A stretch of 64,000 nt of DNA from Eublepharis macularius (Eukaryota; Chordata; Lepidosauria; Squamata; Eublepharidae), in NCBI RefSeq assembly GCF_028583425.1, contig NC_072798.1, positions 9,302,501 to 9,366,500 of the forward strand. Direction: 5' to 3'. Below are positions 1 through 12,515 of the stretch, piece by piece. Under the pieces are notes generated by a model. That model did not search any database. It had not been told where the DNA came from and saw only the letters and a list, made by a program, of their open reading frames with translations. A program made the translations under genes and the position numbers. How positions within the stretch are numbered: the first letter of the stretch is position 1; each line of letters starts with the position of its first letter.

Positions 1-119
1 ACAATTCCAGAATCTACCTTCCAAAGCAGACATTTTCTCCAGGGGAACTGACCTCTGTGGCCTGGAGATCAGTAGTAATTCCAGGAGCTCTCCGGCCACT
101 GCTTGGAGAATGGCAACTC
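1..119. repeat. hAT-like MITE (TAGGGTTGCCAAC family), right part
   Basis: This is the inner and right part of a roughly 210-bp repeat that recurs near 1.4, 12.5, 15.4, 17.4, 33.7, 44.2, 53.2 and 63.5 kb. The recognisable core reads ttttctccaggggaactga followed by a palindromic cctggagatcag block, and the copy ends in tggcaac. The left end lies outside the window. The family assignment rests on the complete copy near 63.5 kb. Confidence 0.6.
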
Positions 120-310
120 ACCAGTCTATCAGCTCCAGATTTTCTTTCCCATTACCCACTACTACGTGAGATATTTTAACAGGCGATGTCAGGAATTGAA
201 CTGGAGGCCTTCTGTAGGTGAAGCTGTGGCCCTGCTACTAAGCCATGGCCTTCCACGCATCCCTGCCAGGATAATAAGACATCACAGAAAACTTCTCCCT
301 TAGCACCTAT

Positions 311-1022
311 AGAGCCGAAACAGACGTGACGAGATACTTAGGTTCAACTCATGTTCTCTTACAAAGTGTAGGCGTCCTTGCAGCTTAAAGTTTAGCATTT
401 ACAGAGCAGCAGGGAGGGAAGTGCAGGCGTGGGGTGCCTTTCTTCCCGCTCTCGAGGTGCATCGCAGCATTTTCCCTTCCCCACTTACACGGAGTATCGC
501 TTCATCCCCCCCCCCCCAGCCTGGCCCCTGCAGAGTGATGCCTGGCTGCACTGGGAGAGCCGGGAGGAAAGGCGCCCAGAGCATCTCCCCCCCTTGCTCG
601 CCTGGCTCCTGCCCAAAGCCACATGGCCCAGAGCTGCATAGCCCAGCATGCTCTGTCTTTACCCTGATCGCACAGACTGTTGCTCCACCCACCCCTTGCC
701 CAGCCCCTGCAGAGCGACGGCAAGCTATGCAGCTCTGAGCCGCGCAACTTCAGGTGGGGGCTAGGCGAGCAAGGGGGGGAGATGCAGCAGTGCTCTGGGC
801 ACCTTTCCTCCTGCTCTCCCCGGGCAGCCTGCCGTCGCTCTGCAGTGGCTGGGCGAGGGCATCGCTGCATCTTCCCCCTCACTCGCCTGGCCCCCACCTG
901 AAGCTGCACGACTCAGAGCTGCATAAACTCTAAGCTGCAAGGACGCCTATACTTCCCGACAAACCTTGAGGTAAGAGAACACGAGTTGAACCTAGGTATC
1001 TCGTCACGTCTGTTTCGGCTCT
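311..1022. mobile_element. Non-autonomous DNA transposon with long terminal inverted repeats
   Basis: The left end (agagccgaaacagacgtgac at 311) and the right end (gtcacgtctgtttcggctct ending at 1022) are inverted copies. The match continues inward for about 65 bp through the atgttctcttac/gtaagagaacac segment. The interior is GC-rich and contains degenerate repeats of a cctgcagagcgacgg-like unit. Its many overlapping ORFs on both strands have no recognisable protein similarity and look like compositional artefacts. No clear target duplication was seen, so the superfamily is not assigned. Confidence 0.65.
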
Positions 1023-1419
1023 TAGACACTCAGCTCCTTGGAAGAAGTCTCAAATGCAGCTTAGATGGCAATGGAGGAGGCCACATGGGAAAGGGATCTG
1101 TTCTGATCACAGGATTCAATCCGTGGTGCTTTAGATTAGCTTGATTGTCAGCCGTTCTGGAACCTGATGAGCTGTCGGGATGTTGCGAACACAAATATTT
1201 CTAAAATTCTTAAGAAAAGCAACCCCCTCCCTTTCCGCCTCACATTGTTTAACTCCATTAACCTCTCTTTGTTATTTTGAAATGTTTGTTTATTCTTTGA
1301 ATATGTTTTAGAATGATTCATCTCATCTCTGGAGGAGACTTCAAAGCATACTGTTAGTGGTGTATTAAAAACGGACAAGCTTGAAGCTGTGGGGAGAACT
1401 TCCTGCCTGTTCGCTCCTT

Positions 1420-1646
1420 CTTGTATTATCCCAGTTGCCAACTCTGGGTCAGGAAATTCCTGGAGATTTGGGGGTGGAGCCTGAAAAGGGAGGAGTTTGG
1501 GAAGGGGAGAGAACTCAGCACGCCTATGATGCCATACAGTCCATTCTCCAAAGCAGCCGTTTTCTCCAGGGGGATTTATCTCTGTCGACTGGAATCAGCT
1601 GTAATTCCTGGAGAACTCCAAATCCTACCTGGAGGTTGGCAATCCA
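1420..1646. repeat. hAT-like MITE (TAGGGTTGCCAAC family)
   Basis: Starts with agttgccaactctgggtcagg and ends with ggaggttggcaatcc. The same middle block (ttctccaggggga, then a ctggaatcagctgtaattcctggag segment) occurs in the other copies. The termini have diverged. Confidence 0.6.
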
Positions 1647-2106
1647 AACTATTACAAAGACTATTACAATAAACTATTGCAAAGGGCTTCTGCAAAAAAA
1701 TAAAGATATGCTCTCTGAACATCACTTACCAGCCTCTGCAAAAACCGGGCTTGTCTGGGGACTCTGCGGGCAACCTAGAGAAGATTGAATGGAGACCGTC
1801 ATTTAGTAGGTTTGCTTTTTTAAAACCAAAAATGGGGGGTGCGGGGAAATATTGTGGCAAAGCTTAGCAGTTTAGAAAAGGTTGACTTTCAGGGAACCAT
1901 TTTCATCGCAAGTTTTATTTACAATTTATTTTAATAGCAGAATCATGTCTACTCAGATGTACATATATGTTCAGTGATGCTTACTGTCATCACATCTAGT
2001 TGGTACCTCAGGCAGAGCAGACAAGAAAAGTCGGGCTGCACCAATAAGGCCCAGGAAAAGAAAAAGACGTAAGGTGCATTGGGAGAATTGCTTTATTGAT
2101 AATGGT

Positions 2107-2370
2107 CAGGGCTTTTTTTCAGCTGGAACGTGGTGGAATGGAGTTCCGGAACCTCTTGAAAGTGGTCACATGGCTGGTGGCCCCACCCCCTGATCTCCAG
2201 ACAGAGGGGAGTTGAGATTTCCCTCCGCACCACTCCAGTGACATGGACAGCAGTCTAAACTCCCCTCTGTCTGGAGATCAGGGGGCAGGGCCACCAGCCA
2301 TGTGACCAATTTCTCCAAGGGCAAGCCGCCACTGAGTTCTACCACCTCTTTTCCCAGAAAAAAAGCCCTA
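2107..2370. mobile_element. hAT-like foldback MITE (CAGGGCTTTTTTTC family), copy 1
   Basis: Begins cagggctttttttc and ends with the inverted end aaaaaagcccta, flanked by the exact 8-bp duplication ataatggt (2099-2106 and 2371-2378). The interior is a near-palindrome in which a ctccagacagaggggag block is mirrored by ctcccctctgtctggag. An 8-bp duplication with CAGGG ends fits the hAT superfamily. There is no transposase, so it is non-autonomous. Confidence 0.8.
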
Positions 2371-4740
2371 ATAATGGTACAGCCCAATGCCTTTCACCAT
2401 TAGCTTCATCCGGGGATCTAATGAGACAGAATTTTTTAAAAAACTAACATTTTACAAAACATCAAAAAACAAATGCATGTCTCCTCAAATCATGCTCATG
2501 AAGCTATGCAGAAGGATCCTATTAACTGTCTGTACTTTGATTTTCAATATCATTTAAAACATTATTTCATTTTTTAATTCTTCCTTATTACAAAGCTGGC
2601 AAAGCTACTAGCAAAACGTGTTGGGACCTGTAATTATCAATACAAATTATTCTCCCATTGCACCTGGATTCTTTTTCTCTTTCCGGACCTTCATGGCCAA
2701 CATTACCGTTGAGAAGCGGATGTGACAGGTCTGGTTTGAAATGAGCTGATGGATTAGTCTCTTAGCCCTTGAGGAAGCTAGCACACTTTTGTGCACATAT
2801 GTGAAACAAATTCTTTAGCTAGCAGTTTGTCGAGCTGAAGAGGACTGGAAATGATCATTTGAAAACTCGAACTGCCATTGGAGAGTCCTACAAAGTGCTA
2901 TGTGCAAACAGACAAAGCAACAACAACTACAGAATATTGGATTGCACTTGTTCATTGAAGTTGACTGCGTTTTGTTTGCAACTGACACAAACTCTACAGA
3001 TTGAAAGATTACCAGCTCATTTGGATTTAGGATATCTTCATTACACATTGGACTGAGTGAGATACTTATTGGGGAAGTGTTTGTATGTTTAACATAGAGA
3101 AAGACTGATACCGTGTATTTTGAAGTACTTGTATTTAATTGTTTCACTACATTGTACATCTTTTTCATTGAATACATTGAATTACTTTTGTATAAAAGAG
3201 TGCTTTCAGTTTGGTTCAGCTATAGAGTCGCTCTCCGTTTAAGAAGCCTCTCAGGTTTGTTGGAATATATGTGTGTTGCAAGGTCTGTGATTCAGTCATT
3301 ATGGGGTTAATGTGTTTACCTACCATGCTATTGTTTAGATTGACCTGGAAAGGGAACCTGGCACAAAGCCAATAATCTGCAAGCCCGGGAAACTTGAGAG
3401 TGTTTGTAAACTGTTATTGGTCAACAGGTCAGGTGACTGTCCTTTCAAGGTCAAGAAGAAGGAGGAAGAAGAAGATTCTCCATTCTGTTATCCCAGCTCT
3501 TTGTTGTAAACAGTAGTGAGAAAATGTAGCTCCAGGTGTTTGTTGTTTTGTAGCAATCCTGTGACCCTTTTCCCTTTAGAAGTAAATGTTTTTAAAAGCT
3601 AAACTCGTGTGCTGACTCTCTATTGATCCAAGATCCATTGCACCTCTGAAGTAAAGCTTATTTTTTAACCTTTTTTTCCCAACAAGGTTTAGGGGCACCA
3701 TCTAGGCCTGTCTGGTATCACCATTGCCCCACGTGAATTGAGCGTGCATCTGACAACATGCCCTGCAGACATTTCGAAGGAAGGTTAACGATGGCGAACA
3801 AGCTGTCTTTCCGGAAACTGCACGTCCTGCTGATTGTAATTCACATCTTTTCTTTTAGGAAACCTTGAGAAGGGCTCCTGGAAGGGATACATTTCGAATC
3901 CTCCCCCCCCTTCCCCGGATCATTCTCCATAGCACTGTGTAGCCAGTAATAAACACGCTGCTCCTGAGTTGTCAAATCTGTGTATATCTGTCTACACGCA
4001 CACACATCCTAGAAGACAAAACAATTAGCAGATCAAAGCCGCGCAAAGGAATCTCAATTGTACTGCCAAAGTATGACTAGGTTGGATGCTTGTTGAAACG
4101 GTGAACTTGCAAGGCCAGAGGAAAAGAATGCAGAGCCCTTGGCTCACGGCCAGGTTCCCATCGGGGAAAAAAAAATCCAGAGAAATGCCCGATTTTGCAA
4201 TTCACCTTTGAAGGCTTTTGGGGCACCCACACATGAAGCCGCCTCCTTTTCTCTCTCTCTGGGCCCCGTCCTTGCGCTTTTCTTAATGCCCCAACACACA
4301 GAAACAGAGAAGGTGCCGCTTTTTCTTCGCTGGGCCCCCAGCCAAAAATGTGTAAGAGAGAAGATCTGTTGATCATCCAGCACCAGCCGCGATGACAAGC
4401 AGAACACGCTAGCAATAAAAAATTATCAAACGCTGTGGCCATAACTGCAGCCCGTCCCATCATTACCATAGCAAGAAACAAATACACTCTTTTTGCATTT
4501 GTACTGTCATTACTGGAAATATTCTAGGGCTGATCCCAGGAGAAAAGGAAGACAGAGGTGATTTTGTCCTGATCCCCCCCCCTTCTCACTGTTCTCCTTC
4601 CTCAGTACTGGGGTGTGTTTTGTTCAGGAGCGTTCTCCCAAAAGAAGATTTGGAGGACAAACAGCAGGTTGCTAAACAGCAGGTGGATTACAGCTGCGTG
4701 TTATTGTAAGAGTGCCAAGTGGGACTCATATAGCACCTGT
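2371..4740. other. Intergenic or intronic sequence, no gene seen; possible old LTR
   Basis: No coding similarity was recognised. A TATAAAAG box (about 3190) is followed by an R/U5-like stretch to about 3660, and an aataaacacg segment occurs near 3948. Both resemble decayed long terminal repeats, but neither paired LTRs nor internal genes were found. Short ORFs here lack codon structure. Confidence 0.3.
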
Positions 4741-5221
4741 CAGGGGTCATTTCATAGAAAAAGAGCAGCAGGAATTCATTAGCATAGCTCATTAGCATAA
4801 CTCATTAGCATATGTCACACCCCTTGCCATCACCGGAAGTGTGTCATAAGCATAATTGCTTTGCGTATGCCACACCCCCTGACATCACCTATCCTGGCTG
4901 TTTTGGACCCAATCCTGGCCATTCAGGGCTGAAATTGGGCCCAAAATGGCAAAAAACGGGCTGAAAATGGCCAAAACGGGGCCCAAAATGGTCAGAATTG
5001 GGCTGCTGCTGAGTGGGAGAGCGATTCACCACCTGTCAGAGGCCTGATCCTGGCCATTTTGGGACCAATCCTGGCTGTTTCAGGCCCGATCCTGGACATT
5101 TTTGGCCAAATCCAGGCCGAAACAGGCCCAAAATCAGGTGGGCGGGGCCACCTGACATGTGACCTCTTTGGAGAACTACTGGAACTGTGTTCCTGCGCAT
5201 TCCCCCTCAAAGTGAGCCCTG
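4741..5221 (+). mobile_element. hAT-like MITE (CAGGGGTCATTT family), copy 1
   Basis: Starts caggggtcatttcatag and ends aaagtgagccctg. The flanks gcacctgt and acacctgt match at 7 of 8 bases and are the probable target duplication. The interior has attagcata repeats, a ccggaagtgtgt segment and an array of degenerate gggcccaaaatggc units, shared with copies at 16.7, 35.4, 42.5 and 59.4 kb. Confidence 0.75.
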
Positions 5222-5229
5222 ACACCTGT

Positions 5230-5830
5230 ACTACGCCAGCGGCATTGGTTGCCAGTGGAGTACCGGATCAGATTCAAGGTTCTGGTGTTAACCTACAAAG
5301 CCCCATGTGGACTAGGACCCATGTATCTGCGGGATCGCCTCTCCCTAAATATTCCCTAGAGGATGCTCTGATCAGGAGAGAAACAGCTGTTGGTGGTCCC
5401 TGGCCCCAGGGAGGCCTGCTTATCCTCAACCAGAGCCAGGGCCTTCTTGGTCCTGGCTCCAACCTGGTGGAACTCTCTGTCTATGGAGATATGGGCCCAG
5501 ACAGATTTGTTATACTTTCGCTGGGCCTGTAAGACAGAGATGTTCTGCCAGGCATACAGTTGTGGCTGGGCCAGGCCTGCACTGGCCTGGTAGGGAGGGA
5601 AGAGAATGATCTGAACCCTCCCAATTAGGTTGTCCATCATCCTGTTTCCACATTGGTTAATATTACTATCTGTTGCCATTAGTTTTAATTAATTGTCTGT
5701 GATGTTGACTGAATTTAAATGTTTTAAATTGTTTTTATGGAAATATATTTATTGTGGCTTTTAAATGATGTGATCTGCCCTGAGCCTGCTTACGGGGAGG
5801 GTGGAATAAAAATCTAAAATAATAAAGGAA
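5230..5830 (+). mobile_element. LINE 3' end, L2/CR1-like
   Basis: The 5' part can be read, with breaks, as the C-terminal tail typical of L2-clade LINE proteins (a WLPVEYRIRFKVLVLTYKAP-like stretch, then RARAF-LAP-WWN and a KTEMFCQA-like segment). A 3' UTR follows, ending tctgccctgagcctgcttac and a tail of aataataa type. The frame is interrupted, so this is a dead fragment. The same tail occurs near 28.6, 43.9 and 60.9 kb. Confidence 0.65.
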
Positions 5831-5924
5831 GGAGGAGAAAGTTCCATTTGGCCAATGGAGACGGAAAGCGGCTTACGATATCATTCTCATGACTCTGAGA
5901 TGAGGTCAAGTTCGTGGGGGGTTG

Positions 5925-6085
5925 AAGGTAAGAGATGGACAGAGGTGGTTTGCCATTACCTTCCTCTCCATAGCCTCCCCCCCCGCCTGGTCTTCCGTGG
6001 TGGTCTCCCATCCAAGTACCAGCCCTGCTTAGCTTCCAAACTGTGAAAAGGTCAGGTCAGACTGGGCTACTAAGGCTGCTATACC
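5925..6085 (-). repeat. 5S rRNA-derived SINE, partial
   Basis: On the minus strand the head reads as a diverged 5S rRNA (agcagggctggtacttggatgggagacc). It is followed by the body with the complement of tggtttgccattaccttcc, as in the better copies at 11.3 and 24.5 kb. Confidence 0.6.
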
Positions 6086-6089
6086 AGTG

Positions 6090-7290
6090 GTTTAGATGGT
6101 AAGTAGATCGTTTCAGGTGGGTAGTCATGTTAGAGTTTGTCTACACGAGACATCTTGGTGTGTGTTCGTCAAGTGTAGAGAGACACAATGTTTGGTGGGA
6201 ACTGTAGTTTTAAAAGACAGAGCTGGTGGAGATCGCGCCTCAGAGGGCTTGTTAGTTTCATCTTCTCCCACCTGAGGGTTCTGTTAATTTCACCTCTCCA
6301 GTCTAAAACTGTGTGGGATTGCAACCAGAGGGCAGCAAGGAATGAAAATGCGCTGGAGTTGCCTTCCAGAGCTGGACTTGGACCTGGAGAGGTTATAATG
6401 GAGTGAAGTTTTCCTTCTGGTTTTTCACAGCTCCAGTGTATAGCAAAGCCTTTGCCCTGCCACTGGTTCCGTCTTTTTAAACTACCCTTCCTGGCTAACA
6501 TTTCATCTCCTGACAGGTGTTCTTCATGTGTCAGATATCTTGTGTCAAGAGATTCTTGATCCATAGTAGAAGAGCAAGATTCGGGTCCAATAACACCTTA
6601 AAGACCGACGAGATTTCCAGAGTATGAGCTTTTGAGAGTTAGAATCAGAGGGGACGTTGCGGTGGGGTTTAATCACCCTGACCCTGTTGGCCTGCCAAAG
6701 GTCTCACTTTTAGGTCTCACAAGACATCAACCTCCAAAAAAATAAAAATAAAAAAGAACAGGATGTAAAAAAAATTGAAATATCCATATGTGGTCTCTAT
6801 ATTGCCACATTTGATGCTAAAAACCTAAAACAAAAATATTTCTCTTTTGGCTCTGGTTTGGCGAGCAATTTCCTTATGAATTGAGGAAATAAGAATAGCC
6901 TTCTCTGTTCTTTCCACCGATCTTACAGAGCAATAAAAGAGATACAAGTTGACAGAAACCACCTGGATTGTGTAATGAGGGCCTCTTAGCTCGTGGACAA
7001 CAAACTCTATTTTGTTAATCCATCTAAATGCAGCCATCACAACAAATAGTAACCTGACTGAGGATTTCCTAAAACAAGGTACACGAAGGGGACGAGGGTA
7101 GAAAGATGGAGTGTGAGCTTAAGAATTTCAAACTGTTTGCATCAGATTTGAGTTAAATCTGAAAAATACGCTCTTAAACATCCTATCAACTAATCTCAGA
7201 AAAGAACAGGGAAATCTTTTCCGTTATATGGTGATAATAGCAAGAGTATTATATACAGCAAAATGGAAAACAGCTGCTTGATATGTCACA
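6090..7290. other. No gene seen; dispersed repeat fragments
   Basis: Contains at 6568-6650 a partial copy (minus) of the repeat that elsewhere carries a hammerhead-like core. The rest is A/T-rich with no supported exon. The ORF on the minus strand at 6825-7040 shows no family that I recognise. Confidence 0.4.
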
Positions 7291-7750
7291 GTGGAGGGAT
7301 AAGATTTATGAGTATGCATCAATGGCTAAATTAACTACTTATCTGCATAATAGACTGATAGCTGAATTTTGGGCGAAATTGAAGGATTTCTTTGACTATT
7401 TAGGACAAAATTAACATTAATTAAGGTAAAGACAAGAAAATAAAATGTAGAGAATTAAGGGAAGGAAAATAGAAGCTGATATTATAGTTTCTATAAGTAA
7501 AATTAACTAAGGAGAGAGATGTAATTATGTTTAATTATGGCAATTTTGAATGTATTCTTCTACTAGTTCAATCTAATTGTAAGCACAGTGCCTGTATAAC
7601 TCTCAGATTAATTCCAAATGTACTGTTTATACAAGATTCTATAACTCAACTCAATTTCCAATGTAGTGTTCGTCTAATCTTTTATTTTGCACTTTCTATT
7701 TTTTTCTTACATCTTTTCTTTTAAATAAAAATTCTTTATGTTTAAAAAAG
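7290..7750 (+). mobile_element. L1-type LINE, 5'-truncated 3' end
   Basis: The segment from 7294 translates to DKIYEYASMAKLTTYLHNR and continues AEFWAKLKDFFDYLGQN before a stop. This is the characteristic C-terminus of an L1 ORF2 protein. An A/T-rich 3' UTR follows. Frame breaks upstream show the copy is inactive. A related copy lies at 14.4 kb. Confidence 0.65.
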
Positions 7751-9116
7751 AATGAATTGTGAGATGTTTATGAGGTCTGAATGCAGCCAAGTTCTCTCTC
7801 ACACACTAATGAAGAGCTGCAGCCCCCATATCTGGGATGGGGGGGGGAAGGTATGCCACCCAAGCAGGGGCTTCAACCTCCAAACCACTTACTGTAGACA
7901 TTAAATATTGCATAGCATAACCATCTGGAACAAAATCACCCCAAAATCATCCCATTACAAGCAGGGAGGCTCAGTCCCTGTATATATGCACAATGTTCCA
8001 GTAAGAAAGGATTTTGTGCATGGAAAATGTTTCTACAGCATCATGCTGGTAAAGAAAGAGAAATATTTCCTCCACAAAACAAAGCTCCTGGAATATGATG
8101 TGCCTGGAGATCTCTTCCCCTTCCCCTCTTCCTTGCTCTAAATGTATATACTGAAATAACTGATTCCTCCCTTCCCTGAGAGAGATTTTACGACTGTTTA
8201 TATGAAGTTCTGGAAGGAGAAGTTGGCACAAAGTTGAGCATTCCCCATTGTCAAAACATATATGACCCCTCTGCTCCCGTTTGTGTGGACTGTCTTGTTC
8301 ATAAAAATGGAGGGGAGGGAACTTACAGACACAAAGGGGCCAGATTTGGTTTAGTCCGCACAGAAAAGGGAGAGGGTTCAATCCCTCCATTCCAGTTGCT
8401 GTGTTAGCCATTTAAGGCCCACAGGAGGGGAGGGGAAGCTTTTGACAGGGCCCCCAGCTTTGGTTTCCAAAAGGGGGTGAAAAAGCTCTTCCCCTGCCTT
8501 GTAGGATCCCAATCCAAATAGGATTTGTGAACAGCTGTAATTTAAAAGACGCCGGGTAGGTCTGATCATGAGGGTTTCAATGTTCAATTTTAAAAGGTTG
8601 TTTCAGCAGCGGAGATAGAAATCGGAGATAGGATTGTTCACGTTTGGAATCAGTGAGCCTTAGGAATCAAGCAGGGTATTTCACAGACAGACCAGCTTTA
8701 GCAAAGCAGGGGGAAATGTGTTAAGAAGCAAACACAAGAGCTCGAAGGTTTATAACACTAAAGAAAGGGGTCATATGAAGGGGGGGATTGGCATATATGA
8801 GGCAGGTGTTTAACTCTTCTCTTACTTGCCAATTCCACCTTTGCAATCCTATGCTAACGGTCCGTAGCTCATTTTTTTCCAGGCGTGCTCTGAGACCACA
8901 ACTAAGTTCGGTTGGAGATTTTCCGGGGAGAACTGGCAAGCAGGACTGGGGGGTGTACTTAACCCTTCCCCTCACTTGCAAATTTCCTCCAGTCCATCTT
9001 TCCAGATGGCCTCCAAAACTGAAATTAAGACCCGGCTGTGGAGACACAATCTTGGAAGAAGGAAAGCAGAAAGGGTTTATTTCCCCCTTCCTCCTACATG
9101 TTGCCACTCTTTGACA
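7751..9116. other. No gene or clear repeat recognised
   Basis: No exon with convincing protein similarity or splice context was found on either strand. The ORFs at 7971-8411 (minus) and 8721-9107 (minus) lack recognisable domains and are taken as chance. Confidence 0.35.
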
Positions 9117-9320
9117 GCTAGTGTGGCCTAGTGGCTAGAGTGTTAGAAGACCCACTGTGCTATGGAAGCTCTCTGGGTGAGCTTGGGCCAGTCACACACA
9201 TTCTCAGCCTAACCCACCTCACAGGGTTGCTGTGAGGATCAAATGGGAGGAAAATGTAATAAGCAGTTTTGGGTTCTCATTGGAGAGAAAAGTGGGTAGA
9301 AATGAATAAATACATAGAAA
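9117..9320 (+). repeat. tRNA-derived SINE (second family, ccatggaagc type)
   Basis: Has a pol III A-box-like head (tggcctagtggctagagtg), the body gggccagtcacacacattct and cctcacagggttgctgtgag, and a 3' end gtgggtagaaatgaataaat. Related copies lie at 22.0, 37.4, 41.0 and, inverted, 37.9, 46.4 and 63.4 kb. Confidence 0.65.
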
Positions 9321-10665
9321 TACCACCCACCCAATTCATTTTACTCAGCATATGTGGGTTTGGGGAAAACACAGACCTGCTCACTATTAGAAAAGTTTAA
9401 GTTATTCTTCTCCCTGCATTGCCAGGCTGGGAAAAAGTTTCACCCCTGGACTTCTCTAGATGTTAAAGGTACAGAACTGCCATCCATAAAAGACGAAGGC
9501 CGCAGATCCTAGCTATATCAGTGAAATGGGAAAACAGCTGGTCTTAAATGAAGCAATCAAACTTTGCTATGGTTTCCAGTGCAATAAACGGTTTGTGGGT
9601 GGATGAAATGGCCTTGGAAGAAGGTCAAAAAGAATGAGATACAGGCTAATTAGGGGAGCAGCACACAGAAGTAGGAAGTTCCTTAGTAAAGCTTTGAGTT
9701 TGAGTGTTGGACTCGTTCTTGCTCATTGGGTTTCCTGTCACCACAGCATAGCCTGGAATTCACTGTAGATTTAAATCATTCAAAAAATATTGCGTGGATC
9801 GCTCCAAAAGTATGATGGGAGCATAGAACTGACATATTTTTTAATTATTATTACTTATTCCGGTTCAGTGATTTCTATTGACAGACAGATATTAAGTAGG
9901 TGAAACTTTTTGATGCTAGAAAACTCTAGCACACATTGGTTCTCTAGGCAGATTCCAGCCACGTAAGATGTCGCCCGCACAAACAGATGGACAAACTGTG
10001 AAGGCATAAACTTTGATCCATATAAAATGTTTTGTGTCTGTAAGAAGTAGGGGAGAGTATGGATTTGCGAACAGAAGTTTATCAGGCAGATGTTTCAGAC
10101 TAAGCCTGTATTTCTCAGGGCACATTAAATTTGGCTCTGTAAGCCAACATTCAACTAGGCACAAATGCTTTCGATTCATACTGAGTCATTTTTGCCCTCT
10201 AGGCTAATGGGCAGATATTTTTCCCCATAAAAGCCAAGCGGAGGCAGCTGGTAACATATATATGGATCCATTTCACAAGAGCCATATAGACAAACACGAT
10301 GAAATCTGGATGCAACAAGAGCTGTCGTTTTGAACTAAACGGACCATGCTGAGCACTGACTGGCTCGTGCCTATATGACATCGTGCAACACCCTCTCCCC
10401 AAAGCAGCTTTTCAGCTTAAAAACAAACAGCTGTGCTCTTTGAATCTTTAATGGTACAATGTTAAGAAGTGTTCCTCCAATCTATCGATGGGCTTATACT
10501 GGATTAACACTGTTTAGGATTGCACTGTAAAAGTATGATCTACAGGTGGCACTTGACACAAACTAAGGTTGCTTCCGCACGAGCAACTTTTGCTGGAAAA
10601 GACATCAATTTTCACTCATGTAATATGGAGAAAGCAGACTAGGTTATTGCCAAACTATTACATTC
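9321..10665. other. No gene recognised
   Basis: Plain A/T-rich sequence. Only a ggattgcactgtaa motif near 10517 links to the foldback family at 38.3 kb. No supported exon on either strand. Confidence 0.35.
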
Positions 10666-10917
10666 TATAATAATAATAATAACATTCGATTTATATACCG
10701 CCCTTCAGGACAACTTAATGCCCACTCAGAGCGGTTTACAAAGTGTTATTATTACCCCACAACAATCACCCTGTGAGGTGGGTGGGGCTAAGAGAGCTCA
10801 AGAGAACTGTGACTCGCCCAAGGTCACCCAGCTGGCTTTGTGGAGGAGTGGGGAATCAAACCCGGCTCTCCAGATTAGAGTCCCGTGCTCTTAACCACTA
10901 CACCAAACTGGCTCTCA
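10666..10917 (-). repeat. tRNA-derived SINE (GAGCCAGTTTGGTGTAG family)
   Basis: Reads on the minus strand as gagagccagtttggtgtagt, a B-box-like gggtttgattccccactcc segment, cacctcacagggtgattgtt and gggcggtatataaatcgaat, ending in an (ATT)n tail. Six full or near-full copies occur in the window. The tRNA-like head and trinucleotide tail identify a squamate-type SINE; its exact library name is not claimed. Confidence 0.75.
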
Positions 10918-11039
10918 ATTCTATTGTTTTCCATGTCGTTTCTGCATCTTTTAAAGGCAGAGCGGAAGCATAAGGGATGAATAAATCATCTTTGGTTGGC
11001 ATCATCAGTATTGTAGCCAAGGCAGGTCCAGTGGTTGCT

Positions 11040-11266
11040 CTGTAGCTGATATAGCGTAGTGGTTAAGTAATTGACCTGCAGTGCAGGATTTTGCCAGTTC
11101 GAATCTCACTATTGCCATGAGCTCAGCAGTGGCCTTGGGTAAGCCACTCCTATCAGCCCCAGCTCCCCAGCTGTATTGTGGGGATAATAATACTGACTTT
11201 GTTCAGTGCTCTGAGTGAGGCACTAATCTGTCCAGAAGAGTGGTACACAAATGAACTATTATTATA
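11040..11266 (+). repeat. Old tRNA-derived SINE
   Basis: A tRNA-like head (tatagcgtagtggttaagta and gccagttcgaatctcac) is followed by ggggataataatactgactt and a gtacacaaatgaactattat tail. It is a diverged relative of the common SINE family in this window. Confidence 0.55.
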
Positions 11267-11282
11267 ACACTGACTTACCTCA

Positions 11283-11510
11283 TTGATGTGTGTGTGTGAT
11301 GCCCTCAAGTCAGAGTTGACTGATGGCAACCCCTGGTGGGGTTTTTATGGCAAGAAGCTATCAGAGGTGGTTTGCCATTGCCTGCCTCTGCAACCCTGGT
11401 CTTCATTGGAGGTCTCCCATCCAATTACTAACCAAGACCAACCCTGCTTAGCTTTTGAGATCTCACGAGATCAGGCTCACCTGGGCTATCCAGGTCAGGG
11501 GACCCCATTG
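11283..11510 (-). repeat. 5S rRNA-derived SINE
   Basis: On the minus strand the head matches 5S rRNA: gatctcgtgagatctcaaaa, gctaagcagggttggtcttg and ttggatgggagacc are the conserved internal control region. The body with ttgccattgcctgcctctgc follows. 5S-headed SINEs are the SINE3 class. Confidence 0.75.
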
Positions 11511-11519
11511 ATAACTTAG

Positions 11520-12515
11520 GTTTTAAAATGTTTCATAGCTCTCATTTTGAAAAATGAGTATTTTTTTTAGAATAAGGAGCACTTCAAACTCCACCACTGA
11601 CTTGTCCCTCCCCAAGATTTTCTCTTCTTCAGTGTGCACATTTAAACATTACTCTCCGGTTAACAATATCTCTTTATTAGCTCTGACAGTTTGCATGGTA
11701 GGGTACTTAAAGGGAGAAGGTCACGGTCAAAAGAAAGCTCCTTTAAGGTGGTGCTGGAAGAATTTACATCCTTATCAAGTTTCGTAATTGTTCATATTCT
11801 ACTTATTCACTGTGGATGCTAACAATGCCAAACCCTGAAGCACGCATGCCACTTGGGCTCGAGAGAAACCCGGCAGAAGTTTAGTCTGTGGTGTGAGAAT
11901 GCCTGATTTTCCATCCATTTTATTTACCACCCCACTTATTAAGGAAGGCTGGCTACAGACCTGAGAGTTAAGATGGATTGTGAGTACCAGAGGACAAGAG
12001 AGCAGCACAGCAAGAGTGTAGTTCTGTCTGAGGGCCAAACTGGATGAGACAGGGCTCCCCAAGTTCAGTGTTGGGACACATTTGAAAGAGTGAATTTCCA
12101 TTTTAAAGAAATTCTCTGGCACCCTTTGGGGTCAGAAAAATGGTGCAGGTGGAGGCAGGATCTCTTCCTCCTCCTGCACCATGGTGGTCCAAACCAGAAT
12201 CAGGCCCCAGGGGAATTCACTCTTGAAAAAAGTGACACCCATTTCAGGGACCACTGTCTCTTCTAGTTTGGCCCTCAGAAGAAGTGCTCAGTGTGGTTAG
12301 TTGTGCCTCCAGAAGAGGCAGGACAGGGTATCCTTTGCCCTCAATTCCTGTTGCTCATTGCCTTTCCAAGTGGTGGCAGGAGAAAATCACATGTGGCATT
12401 GTGTCACTTCCAGGGAAAACCTGGAAGTGACAAGTAACTCTAGGAATCACCAGGAACTCTATAGTTTTACCAGTGTTATCTTCCCATGTCCCTGGCCCAA
12501 CCCTCCTGCCTGTTG
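11520..12515. other. No gene recognised
   Basis: No exon or clear repeat. The ORFs at 11799-12122 (minus) and 12301-12663 (plus) have no recognisable domain; the latter runs into a MITE. Confidence 0.35.

Noticed and set aside
399-909. Overlapping ORFs of 97-135 codons
   Set aside because: They lie inside the terminal-inverted-repeat element 311-1022 and reflect its GC-rich degenerate repeats.
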